From: Bacillota bacterium
GTDB lineage: Bacteria > Bacillota > Clostridia > Christensenellales > UMGS416
Assembly: GCA_023421955.1 (NCBI GenBank)
Contig: JAEZSE010000012.1
Span: forward strand, 3,299-67,298
Length of the DNA: 64,000 nucleotides
Direction of reading: 5' to 3'
Shown here: positions 9,867 through 18,522 of the stretch, piece after piece
Layout of the letters: every line of letters starts with the position of its first letter
Numbering within the stretch: position 1 is the first letter of the stretch
The notes under the pieces: generated by a model
What the model saw: only the letters and a program-made list of their open reading frames with translations
Databases searched by the model: none
Told to the model about the DNA's origin: nothing
Translations under genes and position numbers: made by a program

Positions 9867-10279
9867 AGAGGAAAACGCTGGGAAACCGTGGGGTCACACT
9901 GGTGGAGCTGATGGTGACGATCGCCATCCTCGCAATCATCGGAACGTCTGTCTATTCCTCGATGATCCTGGGCATCAAGACCTACAACATCAACATGGAC
10001 GAGACAGCGGACCAGCAGGGCCTGCGGCAGGCCGCGCTGCACATCTCCAAACAGGTGCGCAACACCACCGCCGCCGGCGTCACCGTGTCATCAGGGTCAC
10101 TGACGGTCAACGGCAAATCCTATACCATCGACAACACAGCCAAGACGCTGAACTACAACGGCTCGGTGCTGGCATACAATATCAATGCATTCACCGCCTC
10201 CATCAGCGGCGAGCTTCTTACCGTCACGCTGACATCGGTAAGCGGCATCACAGTCAGCACACAACTGGCTCTGCGATGA
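9863..10279 (+). CDS. Minor pilin, PilW/GspJ-like
   Basis: Prepilin-like protein of 138 residues with leader MKRKTLGNRG, site G/VTLVEL with Glu+5, and helix MVTIAILAIIGTSVYSSMILG. The body is short and polar with repeated Ser/Thr-Val strands. The ATG overlaps the previous stop (ATGA), with GGAGGT 8 bases upstream, so the two are translationally coupled. Probably a tip-complex subunit acting with its neighbours. Confidence 0.8.
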   Translation: MKRKTLGNRGVTLVELMVTIAILAIIGTSVYSSMILGIKTYNINMDETADQQGLRQAALHISKQVRNTTAAGVTVSSGSLTVNGKSYTIDNTAKTLNYNGSVLAYNINAFTASISGELLTVTLTSVSGITVSTQLALR

Positions 10280-10295
10280 CAAGGAGATGTGAGCC

Positions 10296-11930
10296 ATGAG
10301 GAAATCCATAAAGCAAAGAATCACAGACAATAGGGGCTCGGCATTGGTGTCGGTGTTCCTGGTGATCATGGTGCTGTTGGTGTTGGGCATGGGCATCCTG
10401 GCGCTGACGATGAACAACGTAAAGCAATCTGCCGTGGTGGACAACTATGAGCGGGATTATTACGCTGCCAACCGCGCTGCCCAACAGGCCATTGAAAACC
10501 TGAAGCGCACCGTGGGGGACTATTACAATGACCTGGCGCTGAAATTCGCCGACACGGCAAATATAGCCGCATACGAAACGGCCTATAACAATTTCTTCAC
10601 CAACGTGCGCAACAACGCCAATGCCACGTTCACCGAACCGGCGCTGGACACCTCCAGGGGTGGGCCCGGCAGCACCGTCACAACGGTTGCGATGGGCACG
10701 CCAAACGGCAACACCTGCACCTATACGATCTCCTCAAAGGCCGTGGCCGGCGAGACCACCCGCACTGTGTATGCGTCCATCACGATTATCCGCACGGAGA
10801 AGTTTAAAACGGAGTTCTTGACCAAGTTTGGCAACAACGCGCTGATTGCCGGCGGCAACGTGAACATGGATGGAAACAAGAATGCCAAGATCGACGTGAA
10901 CGGCGATGTGGTCGTCGGCGGCTCTGTTGTGGACACAACGCACGGCGGCTCCGGCTATTTCGACGCCACCAATTATGACCCGGCCCATCCAGAGCTGTAT
11001 GTGGACCCCACAATCGTGTCAAAGCTGACATGGTCATTGTCGTACGGCAGCTTCCCACAGGTCGCAAAGGATGCCGCAGTGGCCGCAGCCGCGCCCAAGA
11101 TCAGCAACGGCGCCACTGTGCAGGCGTCCAGCTATATCACACCAATGGACATTGAGGGCAACCCTGGCGCATCCTACATGATCACAGGGGCATCCCCCGC
11201 CACCTCCGGCCAGATTGGCAGCACGGGCAACCTCACGCTGGACGGTGCCACGCTTTCAGGCGTGTCTATCTATGTGTCCGGCAACCTGACGATCAAGAAC
11301 AGCACGTCGCTCAGCGGTGTCAGCATTTATGTCACAGGCGCGTCAAGCGTTCTTGATATTGACGACAGCACGCTGACCAACGTGAAGATCTATTGTAACG
11401 GCGACATGAATTCTTACAATACGGTGTATCGTCACAATTCCTCCGGCCAGGGCTGCCAGGTGGCGGTCAGGGGCGACACCACGCTCTCCGGAGACTCGCT
11501 GGACAGCCAGCAGAGCAAGTGCTACTTCTACACCGGTGGCACATTCACAATCCTGAGCAGCCACTTTGACAACATCATTGTCTATGCCGGCACAAAGCTC
11601 AACGTCCTGCTGGAGAGCCATGGCAACCGAAAGGGCAACCGTTCCGAGCTGACCGGGCTGCTCTATACCGCTGGCTCAGCGGAGATCAACAGCTGCCTGA
11701 TCCGCGGCCAGCTGGTCTCAAAAAACGATGTCCTGGCAGACGACAGCATCAACTCCAGCACGCTGGCCGACCTGGTGTTTGCCCCGGCAGACATCAGCGA
11801 CCTGCTGAATGACCCCACATTCACCAGCAGTATCTTCGCCAACGAGACCCTCGGGTCCGTCACAAAGATCTATATCAAGCCGCTGATCTCGGAGATGTAT
11901 TCCGGGGAATCCGGCATCAAGGAAAGCTGA
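10296..11930 (+). CDS. Large PilX/GspK-like tip pilus protein
   Basis: A 544-residue protein whose N-terminus resembles a prepilin (leader ending DNRG, then SALVSVFLVIMVLLVLGMGI) but lacks Glu+5. That absence is the mark of GspK/PilX-type subunits, thought to cap the tip. Residues about 60-190 look like a PilX-type region. The part from about 270 to 500 has regular short strands such as LTLDGATLSGVSIYVSGN, LTIKNSTSLSGVSIYVTG and LDIDDSTLTNVKIYCNGD, which I read as a parallel beta-helix. It is far larger than usual PilX (about 200 residues), so it may be an adhesive tip. Confidence 0.75.
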   Translation: MRKSIKQRITDNRGSALVSVFLVIMVLLVLGMGILALTMNNVKQSAVVDNYERDYYAANRAAQQAIENLKRTVGDYYNDLALKFADTANIAAYETAYNNFFTNVRNNANATFTEPALDTSRGGPGSTVTTVAMGTPNGNTCTYTISSKAVAGETTRTVYASITIIRTEKFKTEFLTKFGNNALIAGGNVNMDGNKNAKIDVNGDVVVGGSVVDTTHGGSGYFDATNYDPAHPELYVDPTIVSKLTWSLSYGSFPQVAKDAAVAAAAPKISNGATVQASSYITPMDIEGNPGASYMITGASPATSGQIGSTGNLTLDGATLSGVSIYVSGNLTIKNSTSLSGVSIYVTGASSVLDIDDSTLTNVKIYCNGDMNSYNTVYRHNSSGQGCQVAVRGDTTLSGDSLDSQQSKCYFYTGGTFTILSSHFDNIIVYAGTKLNVLLESHGNRKGNRSELTGLLYTAGSAEINSCLIRGQLVSKNDVLADDSINSSTLADLVFAPADISDLLNDPTFTSSIFANETLGSVTKIYIKPLISEMYSGESGIKES

Positions 11931-11960
11931 TATCCAGAACAGGGAGGAGAGGAACTACAT

Positions 11961-12971
11961 TTGCCGATACAAAGGAAAAATATCGTCGGCATCGACGTGG
12001 GCTCCAGCGCAGTGAAGCTGGTGCAAAGCTATGGCCCCCGCAACTGGAAAACCGGGATTGCGGCACTGCCAGACGGCGTGATGGCTGGTAACATCATCAA
12101 TTCATCAAAACTGCTGGCGGCCACCGTGAAAAAGGCGATGGCGGCCGGCCATATCGCGGGGGGCAAAGCTGCCCTGTGCTTGAGCGGCATGGACATCATC
12201 ATTCGCCACACTGTGCTACCCAGGATGTCTGCCGAGCAGCTCAAACAGAATGTCGTGGATGAGATCTCCGGCTATCTGGCTGTGGACCCGGCGCTCTATG
12301 TGATTGATTACAAGGTACAAGATGTGCTCACCGAAGGCGCCGCCACCCAATACAAGGTGATGATCGTGGCAGTGCCGAAGAACATCATCACACCCTACAT
12401 CCAGGCGCTCTCCCAGGCGGGGCTGAAAGTCGTGTCAGTGGATGTGGCCGCCAACGCCAGGGAAAAGCTGGTCAACCACATCCTGGGCCGGGGCAGCAAC
12501 TTCGCCGTAATCGATCTGGGGATGAACACCACACTGATTGACACCTATCAGTCAGGCCGGTTTTTTGTGGGTAAGGCCAACACAATGGGTCTATCCGCCG
12601 TAGCAGCCACGCTGGCCAAGAGCATGGAAACCGACGAGCTGAGGGCGTTGGAGATGATCCTGGGCACGGAGCAGAGCGCCGAGTGCAAGCAAGCACTCAG
12701 CGATTATCTGGATCAGGTGGTGGGCGACGCTGTGCGCACCACCGACTATTTCCGCTCCCGCAACCAGATGGCTGCAGTTGACCAGGTTTATCTGTGCGGA
12801 GGAGGCGCCCGGATCCCGGGCATTGCGCACATGATCCAGGACCGTATGAATCTGCCCGTGCAGGATATCAGCGCCTTGTTGTCCAGCGTGTTGGCCAGCG
12901 GGAACGATTCCGCGCAACGGTTGTCCACATTTGCGGCCGCAGCCGGCTGCACGCTGACGGAGGTGGATTGA
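11961..12971 (+). CDS. pilM: Type IV pilus assembly protein PilM
   Basis: Cytoplasmic actin-like ATPase of 336 residues that binds the PilN N-terminus and couples the motors to PilNO. It begins with TTG at 11961 behind GGAGAGG. The actin fold is seen in phosphate-1 IVGIDVGSSAVKLVQ (about 8-22), phosphate-2 FAVIDLGMNTTLID (about 177), and the adenosine loop YLCGGGARIPG near residue 280. The next gene, pilN, starts one base after its stop. Confidence 0.93.
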   Translation: MPIQRKNIVGIDVGSSAVKLVQSYGPRNWKTGIAALPDGVMAGNIINSSKLLAATVKKAMAAGHIAGGKAALCLSGMDIIIRHTVLPRMSAEQLKQNVVDEISGYLAVDPALYVIDYKVQDVLTEGAATQYKVMIVAVPKNIITPYIQALSQAGLKVVSVDVAANAREKLVNHILGRGSNFAVIDLGMNTTLIDTYQSGRFFVGKANTMGLSAVAATLAKSMETDELRALEMILGTEQSAECKQALSDYLDQVVGDAVRTTDYFRSRNQMAAVDQVYLCGGGARIPGIAHMIQDRMNLPVQDISALLSSVLASGNDSAQRLSTFAAAAGCTLTEVD

Positions 12972-12972
12972 G

Positions 12973-13659
12973 ATGATGCAGAATCCAATGCCCTCCACTG
13001 AAAAAACAACCGTCAAAACTGCCAGGCCATCGGGCGCGCTGAAGCGTGACGTCAACCTGCTGCCGGTCAACGAAAACTCCGAACGGATGGCCCGTCAGGG
13101 CACCGTGGCGCTGTTTGTGCTCCTGGGCGTGCTGGCGCTGGCGACGGTGGCAGTCTATCTGCCATCCACCTGGCTCGGCAGCCTGCAGAACAAAGCAAGC
13201 GCCGCAGAAAACCAAGCTGCCTCTCTTGCCCATGTGGAAACGGAATTCGCCGAGGTTGTCGCACAGCGCAAAAGCCTTCTGGAAATGGTCTCCAATCTGG
13301 AAGGCATCACTGGATCAGGCCTGCACCCCGCCAGCATCAACAGCATGCTCTCCATCGCCTGCCCGGAAAAGATCACATTGACTGCCTACACACTCAGCAA
13401 CGGGGAGCTTTCCGTCACAGGCATTGCCGCGAACGACACAGACGTTGCCCAATTCCTCGTGAACCTGCGCGCACAGCCCAACACCTATGGCACCTCGCTT
13501 GTCAGTGACGTGGAAAACCCGGATCCGGGCGCCGTATTGCCGCGGCTTTTCACCGTGACCGTCCGGCTCACGCCAGCGCTCGCGCCCACGGCAGAAGCCA
13601 CGCAAGCCCCTGCCACGCAAGCCCCTGCCACGCAAGGAGGTGATGGCCAATGGCATTGA
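12973..13659 (+). CDS. pilN: Type IV pilus assembly protein PilN
   Basis: Bitopic membrane protein of 228 residues. The short cytoplasmic tail holds DVNLLPVN (about 26-33), the conserved motif that PilM grips. One membrane helix (about 44-62) follows, then a coiled coil and a ferredoxin-like PilN domain. The C-terminus ends in an APATQ pentapeptide repeat from a 15-base tandem repeat. Two ATG codons lie at 12973 and 12976; GGAGGTGG upstream suits either. It overlaps pilO by 10 bases. Confidence 0.9.
   Translation: MMQNPMPSTEKTTVKTARPSGALKRDVNLLPVNENSERMARQGTVALFVLLGVLALATVAVYLPSTWLGSLQNKASAAENQAASLAHVETEFAEVVAQRKSLLEMVSNLEGITGSGLHPASINSMLSIACPEKITLTAYTLSNGELSVTGIAANDTDVAQFLVNLRAQPNTYGTSLVSDVENPDPGAVLPRLFTVTVRLTPALAPTAEATQAPATQAPATQGGDGQWH
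13597..13636 (+). repeat. 15-base tandem repeat in the pilN 3' end
   Basis: Two full and one partial copy of GCCACGCAAGCCCCT, encoding (APATQ)n. The last copy runs into the GGAGGTGAT ribosome binding site of pilO. Being a multiple of three, copy-number change would alter tail length without a frameshift. Confidence 0.8.
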
Positions 13660-14336
13660 CTAAAAGGGAGAAATTCCTGATCGTCTTCGGGTTGATCATC
13701 GTGACGGTGGCCGTCTACGTGATGTATTTCCTAGTTCCCTATCTGCAACACACCAGTGACACCAAGCAGCGCCTGGCAGCGGCGCAATCGCGAGTGAATG
13801 TGCTGAACATGCAAGCGGCAAACATTGGCAGCATCAAAGACAGCATCGCCACGCTGGAAGGCAATCTGAAGGAAAAGGGAGCCGCCGTGGCAACCGGTAT
13901 TGACCACGCAAAGATCCTGCTCTATCTGGAAAACCTGGTCAAAGGCAGGGCGAAGGGCATTTCCATACAAGCCCCCGCCGACCAGGCTCAAACAGGGAAA
14001 TTTCAAACACAACACATCGCGATTGATTTCCACACCTCCTGGAAGGAGTATGTGGCGATCATGGACGACCTGAAGAAAAACGAGCTGTATAACCAGGTTG
14101 CATATATCCAGGCCGAATACCGCAAGCCGGAAGCACAGCAGGCGCCAGTCGCCACTTCGCCAGACGCCACAGAGACTGTTGCTGCAACTGCCGCACCGAT
14201 CACAGACAAAAACGTGATTTATGTGCATCTGGAACTGGTGTTCTACGCATTTGAGCTGCCGGAAGGGCAGCAGTTGGAGCCGCCGCTCAAGCCCACCGAG
14301 GCAGACCGGAAGCTGACGTTGTTCCCGGCCAAATAA
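13650..14336 (+). CDS. pilO: Type IV pilus assembly protein PilO
   Basis: Bitopic membrane protein of 228 residues, partner of PilN in the alignment complex. It has a short basic N-terminus, one membrane helix at about 9-29 (LIVFGLIIVTVAVYVMYFLVP), a coiled coil at about 35-75, then a ferredoxin-like PilO domain with a polar insert. GGAGGTGAT lies directly upstream inside pilN. It is the last gene of the locus; no pilP or pilQ follows, as expected for a monoderm. Confidence 0.9.
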   Translation: MALTKREKFLIVFGLIIVTVAVYVMYFLVPYLQHTSDTKQRLAAAQSRVNVLNMQAANIGSIKDSIATLEGNLKEKGAAVATGIDHAKILLYLENLVKGRAKGISIQAPADQAQTGKFQTQHIAIDFHTSWKEYVAIMDDLKKNELYNQVAYIQAEYRKPEAQQAPVATSPDATETVAATAAPITDKNVIYVHLELVFYAFELPEGQQLEPPLKPTEADRKLTLFPAK

Positions 14337-14348
14337 CAAGAGTAAAGC

Positions 14349-14390
14349 AAAACCGGGGCGATCGCATGCAACAGCGTTCGCCCCGGTTTT
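14349..14390 (+). terminator. Intrinsic terminator of the pilus operon
   Basis: A perfect 13-bp stem (14349-14361 with 14378-14390) ending in TTTTCTTTCTT. A-runs on the other side mean it could also stop the convergent minus-strand gene at 14400. Confidence 0.9.
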
Positions 14391-14399
14391 CTTTCTTGC

Positions 14400-15626
14400 C
14401 TATTCCACCAAAGAGATCTTGATTGAGGTTACCACACCATCGGCCAGGATGATGATCAGGTTGTCATTGCTGCCCACGCCCCAGGCCAACGCACCGTTGA
14501 TCGCCTCATGGGGCTCACCAAGCACGGCCTTGAACTGCTCCAGCGTCATCCCAGCGTGAAGCCCGACCACAGAGGCATCGGGATTGACTGTCTCAATGGA
14601 GTAGAGATCGGCGTTGCGCAACACGGCTGTTGTTCCTTCGGCCCATGCCACAGTGCGGGTTTTTCCGCCATCGCTGATGACCGTATCATCACGCACCGGT
14701 TCTGAACCAATAGCATCGGTCAGGGCGTTGATTGCCTCGAATCCATTGGTGTCCAACTTCGCGCCAAAGATCATCAGGTTATCCCAGGTGAGTTTTGTCG
14801 GCTTCAACTCCACCGTAGGCGCTGGTGTGGGCTCCGGTGTTTGCGGCATGGCGGACTCCAATTGTGACGAGCGCACCACCTCGAATGTCTTCAGCATCTC
14901 AAAGAAACGGGCTCCATGGCCCTCTACCGCCTCGCGGAACATCCGGCAGCGTATTACGAAGCTTCCGCCCTGCGAGTTGTCGACCACATAGATGTCTTCA
15001 TACGGGGCATCGCTGCCGGCCTCATCATAGGCCAGGATCGCCCAGCCCTTCACAGGCTCGGTGACCTGCCCGCGGCCTTCCGCTACGTCGAACCCGTTTT
15101 TTGCATCTGAAAGAAGCTTCTGGTACTCTTGCTGGGCATCTGTGCCCATGACCTGGCTGATCTCCATCTGCACCGCTGGATAACCTTCCGGTTGGTTCAG
15201 GGCTTTGAAATAATCTACGCCGCCATTGCTCTGCTTTGCATACCGTTCGGTGTCGATATAGATCACATAGCCCACTTCACCATCCTTGTTGGTGAATAGC
15301 GCTGCCTGCTGCGTTTCTGTGCCGCCCTCTATCTGCGTATCCAGCTGCTTCTGCGGCGCGAAAAACTTCACAACACGGTCAGCCAGCGCCGTACCCTCCG
15401 GTGTCAGTGAGAAAAACACCAACCCCGCCGCTGCCACAGTGGCAGCCGCTGCGGTGGTAAACCACATATTTCGTTTCATGCGCGTCTCCTTTTGTTGCTT
15501 GTCCTGTTCAGTTTCAACGATTCTCCTTTGAACCGCCCGCCAAACCGGTGCCTTTTTCTGCGCGGCGTTATCAGTGCCCCGCCGCAGCGCTTCAGCCACC
15601 CGGCGACCCCACTCGCGATCGTTCAT
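14400..15626 (-). CDS. Membrane-bound anti-sigma-type regulator
   Basis: A 408-residue protein overlapping the ECF sigma gene by ATGA, the standard arrangement of a sigma factor and its membrane anti-sigma factor. About 50 basic cytoplasmic residues precede one membrane helix (about 53-72) and a large extracytoplasmic region. I do not recognise the outer domain; it contains two parts joined by a Pro/Glu/Thr linker (TPEPTPAPTVELKP) at about 270. There is no zinc-binding HxxxCxxC motif, so it is not a ZAS-type anti-sigma factor. Function is inferred from position and topology. Confidence 0.65.
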   Translation of the reverse strand: MNDREWGRRVAEALRRGTDNAAQKKAPVWRAVQRRIVETEQDKQQKETRMKRNMWFTTAAAATVAAAGLVFFSLTPEGTALADRVVKFFAPQKQLDTQIEGGTETQQAALFTNKDGEVGYVIYIDTERYAKQSNGGVDYFKALNQPEGYPAVQMEISQVMGTDAQQEYQKLLSDAKNGFDVAEGRGQVTEPVKGWAILAYDEAGSDAPYEDIYVVDNSQGGSFVIRCRMFREAVEGHGARFFEMLKTFEVVRSSQLESAMPQTPEPTPAPTVELKPTKLTWDNLMIFGAKLDTNGFEAINALTDAIGSEPVRDDTVISDGGKTRTVAWAEGTTAVLRNADLYSIETVNPDASVVGLHAGMTLEQFKAVLGEPHEAINGALAWGVGSNDNLIIILADGVVTSIKISLVE

Positions 15627-16156
15627 CGTTCATCACCTTTCACGAGCTCCTGCCGGAGCTTTTCTCTGGCCCGTTTCAGCCGGCCCTTTGCCGCCACCAC
15701 GCTCACACCCAGGATCGCTGCGATCTCCCGGTCGCGGTAACCCATCAGGTAATGCAGCACCAGCGGCTCCCTGAGACCAATCTCCATCGAGCCCACCGCC
15801 TCATAAAGAGCCCGATACTCATCCTGCTGCGGCGCGGCGCTGTCCGGCACGGATTCCACCGGCGCAAGCCGTTTCCGCCACCGCATTGCCCTGCGGCATT
15901 CATTGAGGAGGATGCGGTAAAACCAAGGATCAAAGGGCTTGCGATTGTCAAAGCGGTCCAGGTTGCGGTGCACCCGCAGAAACGCCTCCTGCACGGCATC
16001 TGCCGCCAGGCTGTCGTTTCCCATGACAGCCGCGGCAAACCTCAGCGCTGGCTCGGCAAGGCGCTCATACAGCGCGGCAAAGGCCTGGCTGCCGCCTTGC
16101 CCAGACTTTTGAACTGCTGTTTGTTCCACTGCATACTCCGTTTTGAAAGCTTTCAT
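15623..16156 (-). CDS. ECF RNA polymerase sigma factor
   Basis: Sigma-70 family protein of 177 residues with only regions 2 and 4. Region 2 (about 22-95) contains AADAVQEAFLRVHRNLDRFD and PWFYRILLNECRR; region 4 (about 118-172) contains the helix-turn-helix LHYLMGYRDREIAAILGVS. It should direct polymerase to stress promoters under control of the anti-sigma gene just downstream. The ATG at 16156 has no ribosome binding site and lies about 5 bases after the predicted transcription start, so it may be read from an almost leaderless message. Confidence 0.9.
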   Translation of the reverse strand: MKAFKTEYAVEQTAVQKSGQGGSQAFAALYERLAEPALRFAAAVMGNDSLAADAVQEAFLRVHRNLDRFDNRKPFDPWFYRILLNECRRAMRWRKRLAPVESVPDSAAPQQDEYRALYEAVGSMEIGLREPLVLHYLMGYRDREIAAILGVSVVAAKGRLKRAREKLRQELVKGDER

Positions 16157-16167
16157 CAATACTACCC

Positions 16168-16196
16168 ATTATAATTGCAAAAAGAGACGGAAACAA
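16168..16196 (-). promoter_or_regulatory. Promoter of the sigma/anti-sigma operon
   Basis: On the minus strand TTGTTT, a 17-base spacer and TATAAT. The -10 ends only 11 bases before the sigma ATG, leaving almost no 5' untranslated region. Confidence 0.6.
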
Positions 16197-16217
16197 AATG
16201 GTGACATGAGTTTGTAT

Positions 16218-16248
16218 CAAAAAGAGCGGTTCGCAAACCGCCCCTACG
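16218..16248. repeat. Short inverted repeat before the flavodoxin gene end
   Basis: AGCGGTTCGCAAACCGCC followed by CCTAC. It is a small relative of the hairpins that end in CCCCTAC at 21598-21684 and 55612-55825. It lies between the sigma promoter and the flavodoxin stop and may terminate the flavodoxin operon. Confidence 0.5.
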
Positions 16249-16737
16249 CTACCGCCCTATCTCGAAGATCTTCTGCGCCAACTCTTCTTTGACACCCTTG
16301 CCAGGCCCAGCACCCACAAGCCCATAAGTGACTTTCACCTTGCCGCCCTTTTTTTCCACCTGCGAGGCCATCACCTTCCAGGCTTTTTCAGCTTGGGCGG
16401 AGGGGTCTGCCATCACTGCGTACAGCGAAACGGTTTTGCCTGAAAAATCACACTTGGACAGGAAGCGGTTCATCGCAGGCACCGGCTTGGAAGCCCAGAT
16501 GGGCGTGATCAGATGCAACTCCCCGCAGCCGGACACTTCCTGCCAGGGTTGGCCGGTCAGCTTGCTTTTCACGCCAAACGATGCCTGGAATCCCGCCAAC
16601 ATGAAACCACCCGGACCCATTGACCGGGCCTTGGGTTCCTTGAGCTCCACCAGTCGCGCGCCTAGCTTGTCCGCCAGCGCCTTCGCTGCCAGCGCAGAAT
16701 TGCCCTGAAAGCTGTAATAGATCACCGCAGCATCCAT
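16249..16737 (-). CDS. Flavodoxin family protein
   Basis: A 162-residue flavodoxin-like electron carrier. The N-terminal FMN phosphate loop is YYSFQGNSALAAKAL (about 7-21), close to the family's S/T-x-T-G-N-T pattern. ITPIWASKPVPAMNRFL is the aromatic W loop near the isoalloxazine ring. GGAGGGA lies before the ATG. It starts 21 bases after the lipoprotein gene and is probably its operon partner. The redox partner is not known. Confidence 0.85.
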   Translation of the reverse strand: MDAAVIYYSFQGNSALAAKALADKLGARLVELKEPKARSMGPGGFMLAGFQASFGVKSKLTGQPWQEVSGCGELHLITPIWASKPVPAMNRFLSKCDFSGKTVSLYAVMADPSAQAEKAWKVMASQVEKKGGKVKVTYGLVGAGPGKGVKEELAQKIFEIGR

Positions 16738-16758
16738 CTTTTCTCCCTCCAGTTCAGT

Positions 16759-17991
16759 TTATGATTTCCGTCTCACAAGCACAATGGGCATCTCCATCTG
16801 CCCGATTAACGGCAAACCTGCGCCATACAAGCGAAGCTCTCCATCCTCTAAAGAATAGGCAGCGAAATACGCCGCATTGCCCTTTGCAAGCTTCAGCAAG
16901 CCATCGGCGGCAAGGGCCGAAAAGGAGTTGCTCTCCTCCTTGCTTGTAAGCGTAAAAGATGCGCCCTTTACAGCCAACGTCACCGCACCGTCCTCAGTGG
17001 CCCAAGTGCCAGCGAGCGCGCTCAGCGGCTGCGCAGTGGGGTGGAAACGGTCTTGATCCACATACCAGCATTCGTCCACATCCGGATTTCCCACAAACAA
17101 CACACCACCCTCAGCGCCGCACCAGGCATACAAATGGTCGCTGCCGATCCGCATGAGCAGAAACCCGCCGTTGTAATACTCCCAGCGGAAATCCACCGGC
17201 ATTGCCCCCTTGGCACCGGCCTTGCCTGCACCTGCCGCATCCAGCTCAAGCACATCCGGCATGGCCGTGTTGCCTGCATCGGAGCTGATCACCCTGTTCC
17301 AGTGGCCCAGCAAGCCACTCTCGGGCTCCGCACGCTTCCAGTAGGGCGTCCATTGCTTCACGTCGTTGTCATAATCGGCTGTCTCCGCCAACAGCAGCGC
17401 GCCATCCTGGCTCTCGGAATACAAATTGTAGGAGAAGTTACCGGCAGTGTCTTCCGCCTGCAGGATGCCGTCACGGGCGGCGTAGCTCTGATCGATACGA
17501 GTGTCGCCGCCTTCGGTGTGCACCATGCTCACAAGGCTTCTCTTGCCGTCAAAGATGAGCTTGCCCCAGCTGTCAAAGGCAGCCCACTCCCCTGCCAGTT
17601 TTCCGTTGCCGGAGGCCTCCGCCGCGAAGCTGTCGGGGTTGATATAGAACGCACTGGCATCCCCGGCCATGTCAAACAGCGTAAGCATGTAGCCGGAAAC
17701 GGTGTAGCTGAAGGACCGATCGTTGCCTCCCTGCCGCAGCACCAGCAGACCCCCTTGTAGCAACCAGCGGGCTGCTTCGTCATCCACGGCCGCACCGCCT
17801 GACGGATCCAGCCAGAGTTGCTCCGGCATGGAGTCCACAGGGATGAATTGAAGCCAGCGGCCTTTCAGGGCGTCGGCATCGGGATTGGCTGTGGCATCCG
17901 CAGCGGGCTTGCCGCAAGCTACGGCCAGAGCTGCCAGCGCGGTGAGTGTCAGGATTGCCGCGATAGCGCGGATTGCTCTTTGAATTCTCAT
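16759..17991 (-). CDS. Lipoprotein with four LxGxW repeats
   Basis: A secreted lipoprotein of 410 residues. The signal peptide ends in the lipobox LAVAC (Cys about 27). The mature part looks like four modules of about 85-100 residues, each opening with the same pattern (LKGRW, LAGEW, LLGHW, LAGTW), which resembles lipocalin-like domains that bind small hydrophobic ligands. GGAGG precedes the ATG at 17991, which overlaps the upstream gene by ATGA. No ligand can be assigned. It forms an operon with the small transporter upstream and flavodoxin downstream. Confidence 0.75.
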   Translation of the reverse strand: MRIQRAIRAIAAILTLTALAALAVACGKPAADATANPDADALKGRWLQFIPVDSMPEQLWLDPSGGAAVDDEAARWLLQGGLLVLRQGGNDRSFSYTVSGYMLTLFDMAGDASAFYINPDSFAAEASGNGKLAGEWAAFDSWGKLIFDGKRSLVSMVHTEGGDTRIDQSYAARDGILQAEDTAGNFSYNLYSESQDGALLLAETADYDNDVKQWTPYWKRAEPESGLLGHWNRVISSDAGNTAMPDVLELDAAGAGKAGAKGAMPVDFRWEYYNGGFLLMRIGSDHLYAWCGAEGGVLFVGNPDVDECWYVDQDRFHPTAQPLSALAGTWATEDGAVTLAVKGASFTLTSKEESNSFSALAADGLLKLAKGNAAYFAAYSLEDGELRLYGAGLPLIGQMEMPIVLVRRKS

Positions 17992-18356
17992 TTTCCTCCC
18001 GGCTTCAGGTTCATCAACAGGATTCCCGCAAACACGGCGACGATACCCAGCCATTGGGTGGGTGCCACCTGCTCGCGGAGCACAAATGCTGCCGCCAGCA
18101 CAACCACCACATAGTTCATGCCGATGACCAGCGGAAACACATAGCTTAGGTCATATCGCTGCACCAGAAACAGATAAGTGCAGAAGCCGGCGAAATAGAT
18201 GGCCAGGCCCAGAAAAATCCTCCAGTTCAGCCGGATGCCCGCCAGCAGCACCCCATCGGAGCCGCCGGTTTTGATCAGCAGCAAGCCGATCACCGAGCAA
18301 CAGGCATAGAAGATTGCGAAGGGGATCAGCTTTGCCAGTTCCATTTTGAGCGCCAT
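17988..18356 (-). CDS. Four-helix EamA/SMR-type small membrane transporter
   Basis: A 122-residue protein with four hydrophobic segments, the size of a half EamA or small multidrug resistance-type transporter of the drug/metabolite superfamily, which work as dimers. Conserved-looking parts are the first-helix cysteines (FYACCSVIG) and the C-terminal GIVAVFAGILLMNLKPG. GGAGG lies before the ATG. Substrate unknown; SMR families export cationic drugs, guanidinium or polyamines. Confidence 0.8.
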   Translation of the reverse strand: MALKMELAKLIPFAIFYACCSVIGLLLIKTGGSDGVLLAGIRLNWRIFLGLAIYFAGFCTYLFLVQRYDLSYVFPLVIGMNYVVVVLAAAFVLREQVAPTQWLGIVAVFAGILLMNLKPGGK

Positions 18357-18462
18357 ATCAGCCTCCGGTCATCCTTTGTCCATTCTTATCATTATACAAC
18401 ATCAACGGCAAAAAGTCTGGCATTCGACACCACGGGGCATATTCGCTGCCAACATATGGAAA

Positions 18463-18495
18463 GATGCCTCCCTGCCGTTGGGGCAGGAAGGCATC
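18463..18495 (-). terminator. Terminator of the araC-C45 operon
   Basis: A 14-bp stem with one mismatch (18463-18476 with 18482-18495) and a 5-base loop, followed on the minus strand by TTTCC. It lies 27 bases after the C45 stop. Confidence 0.7.
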
Positions 18496-18522
18496 GATGT
18501 TTGATGGTCAAACGTGTAGCGG

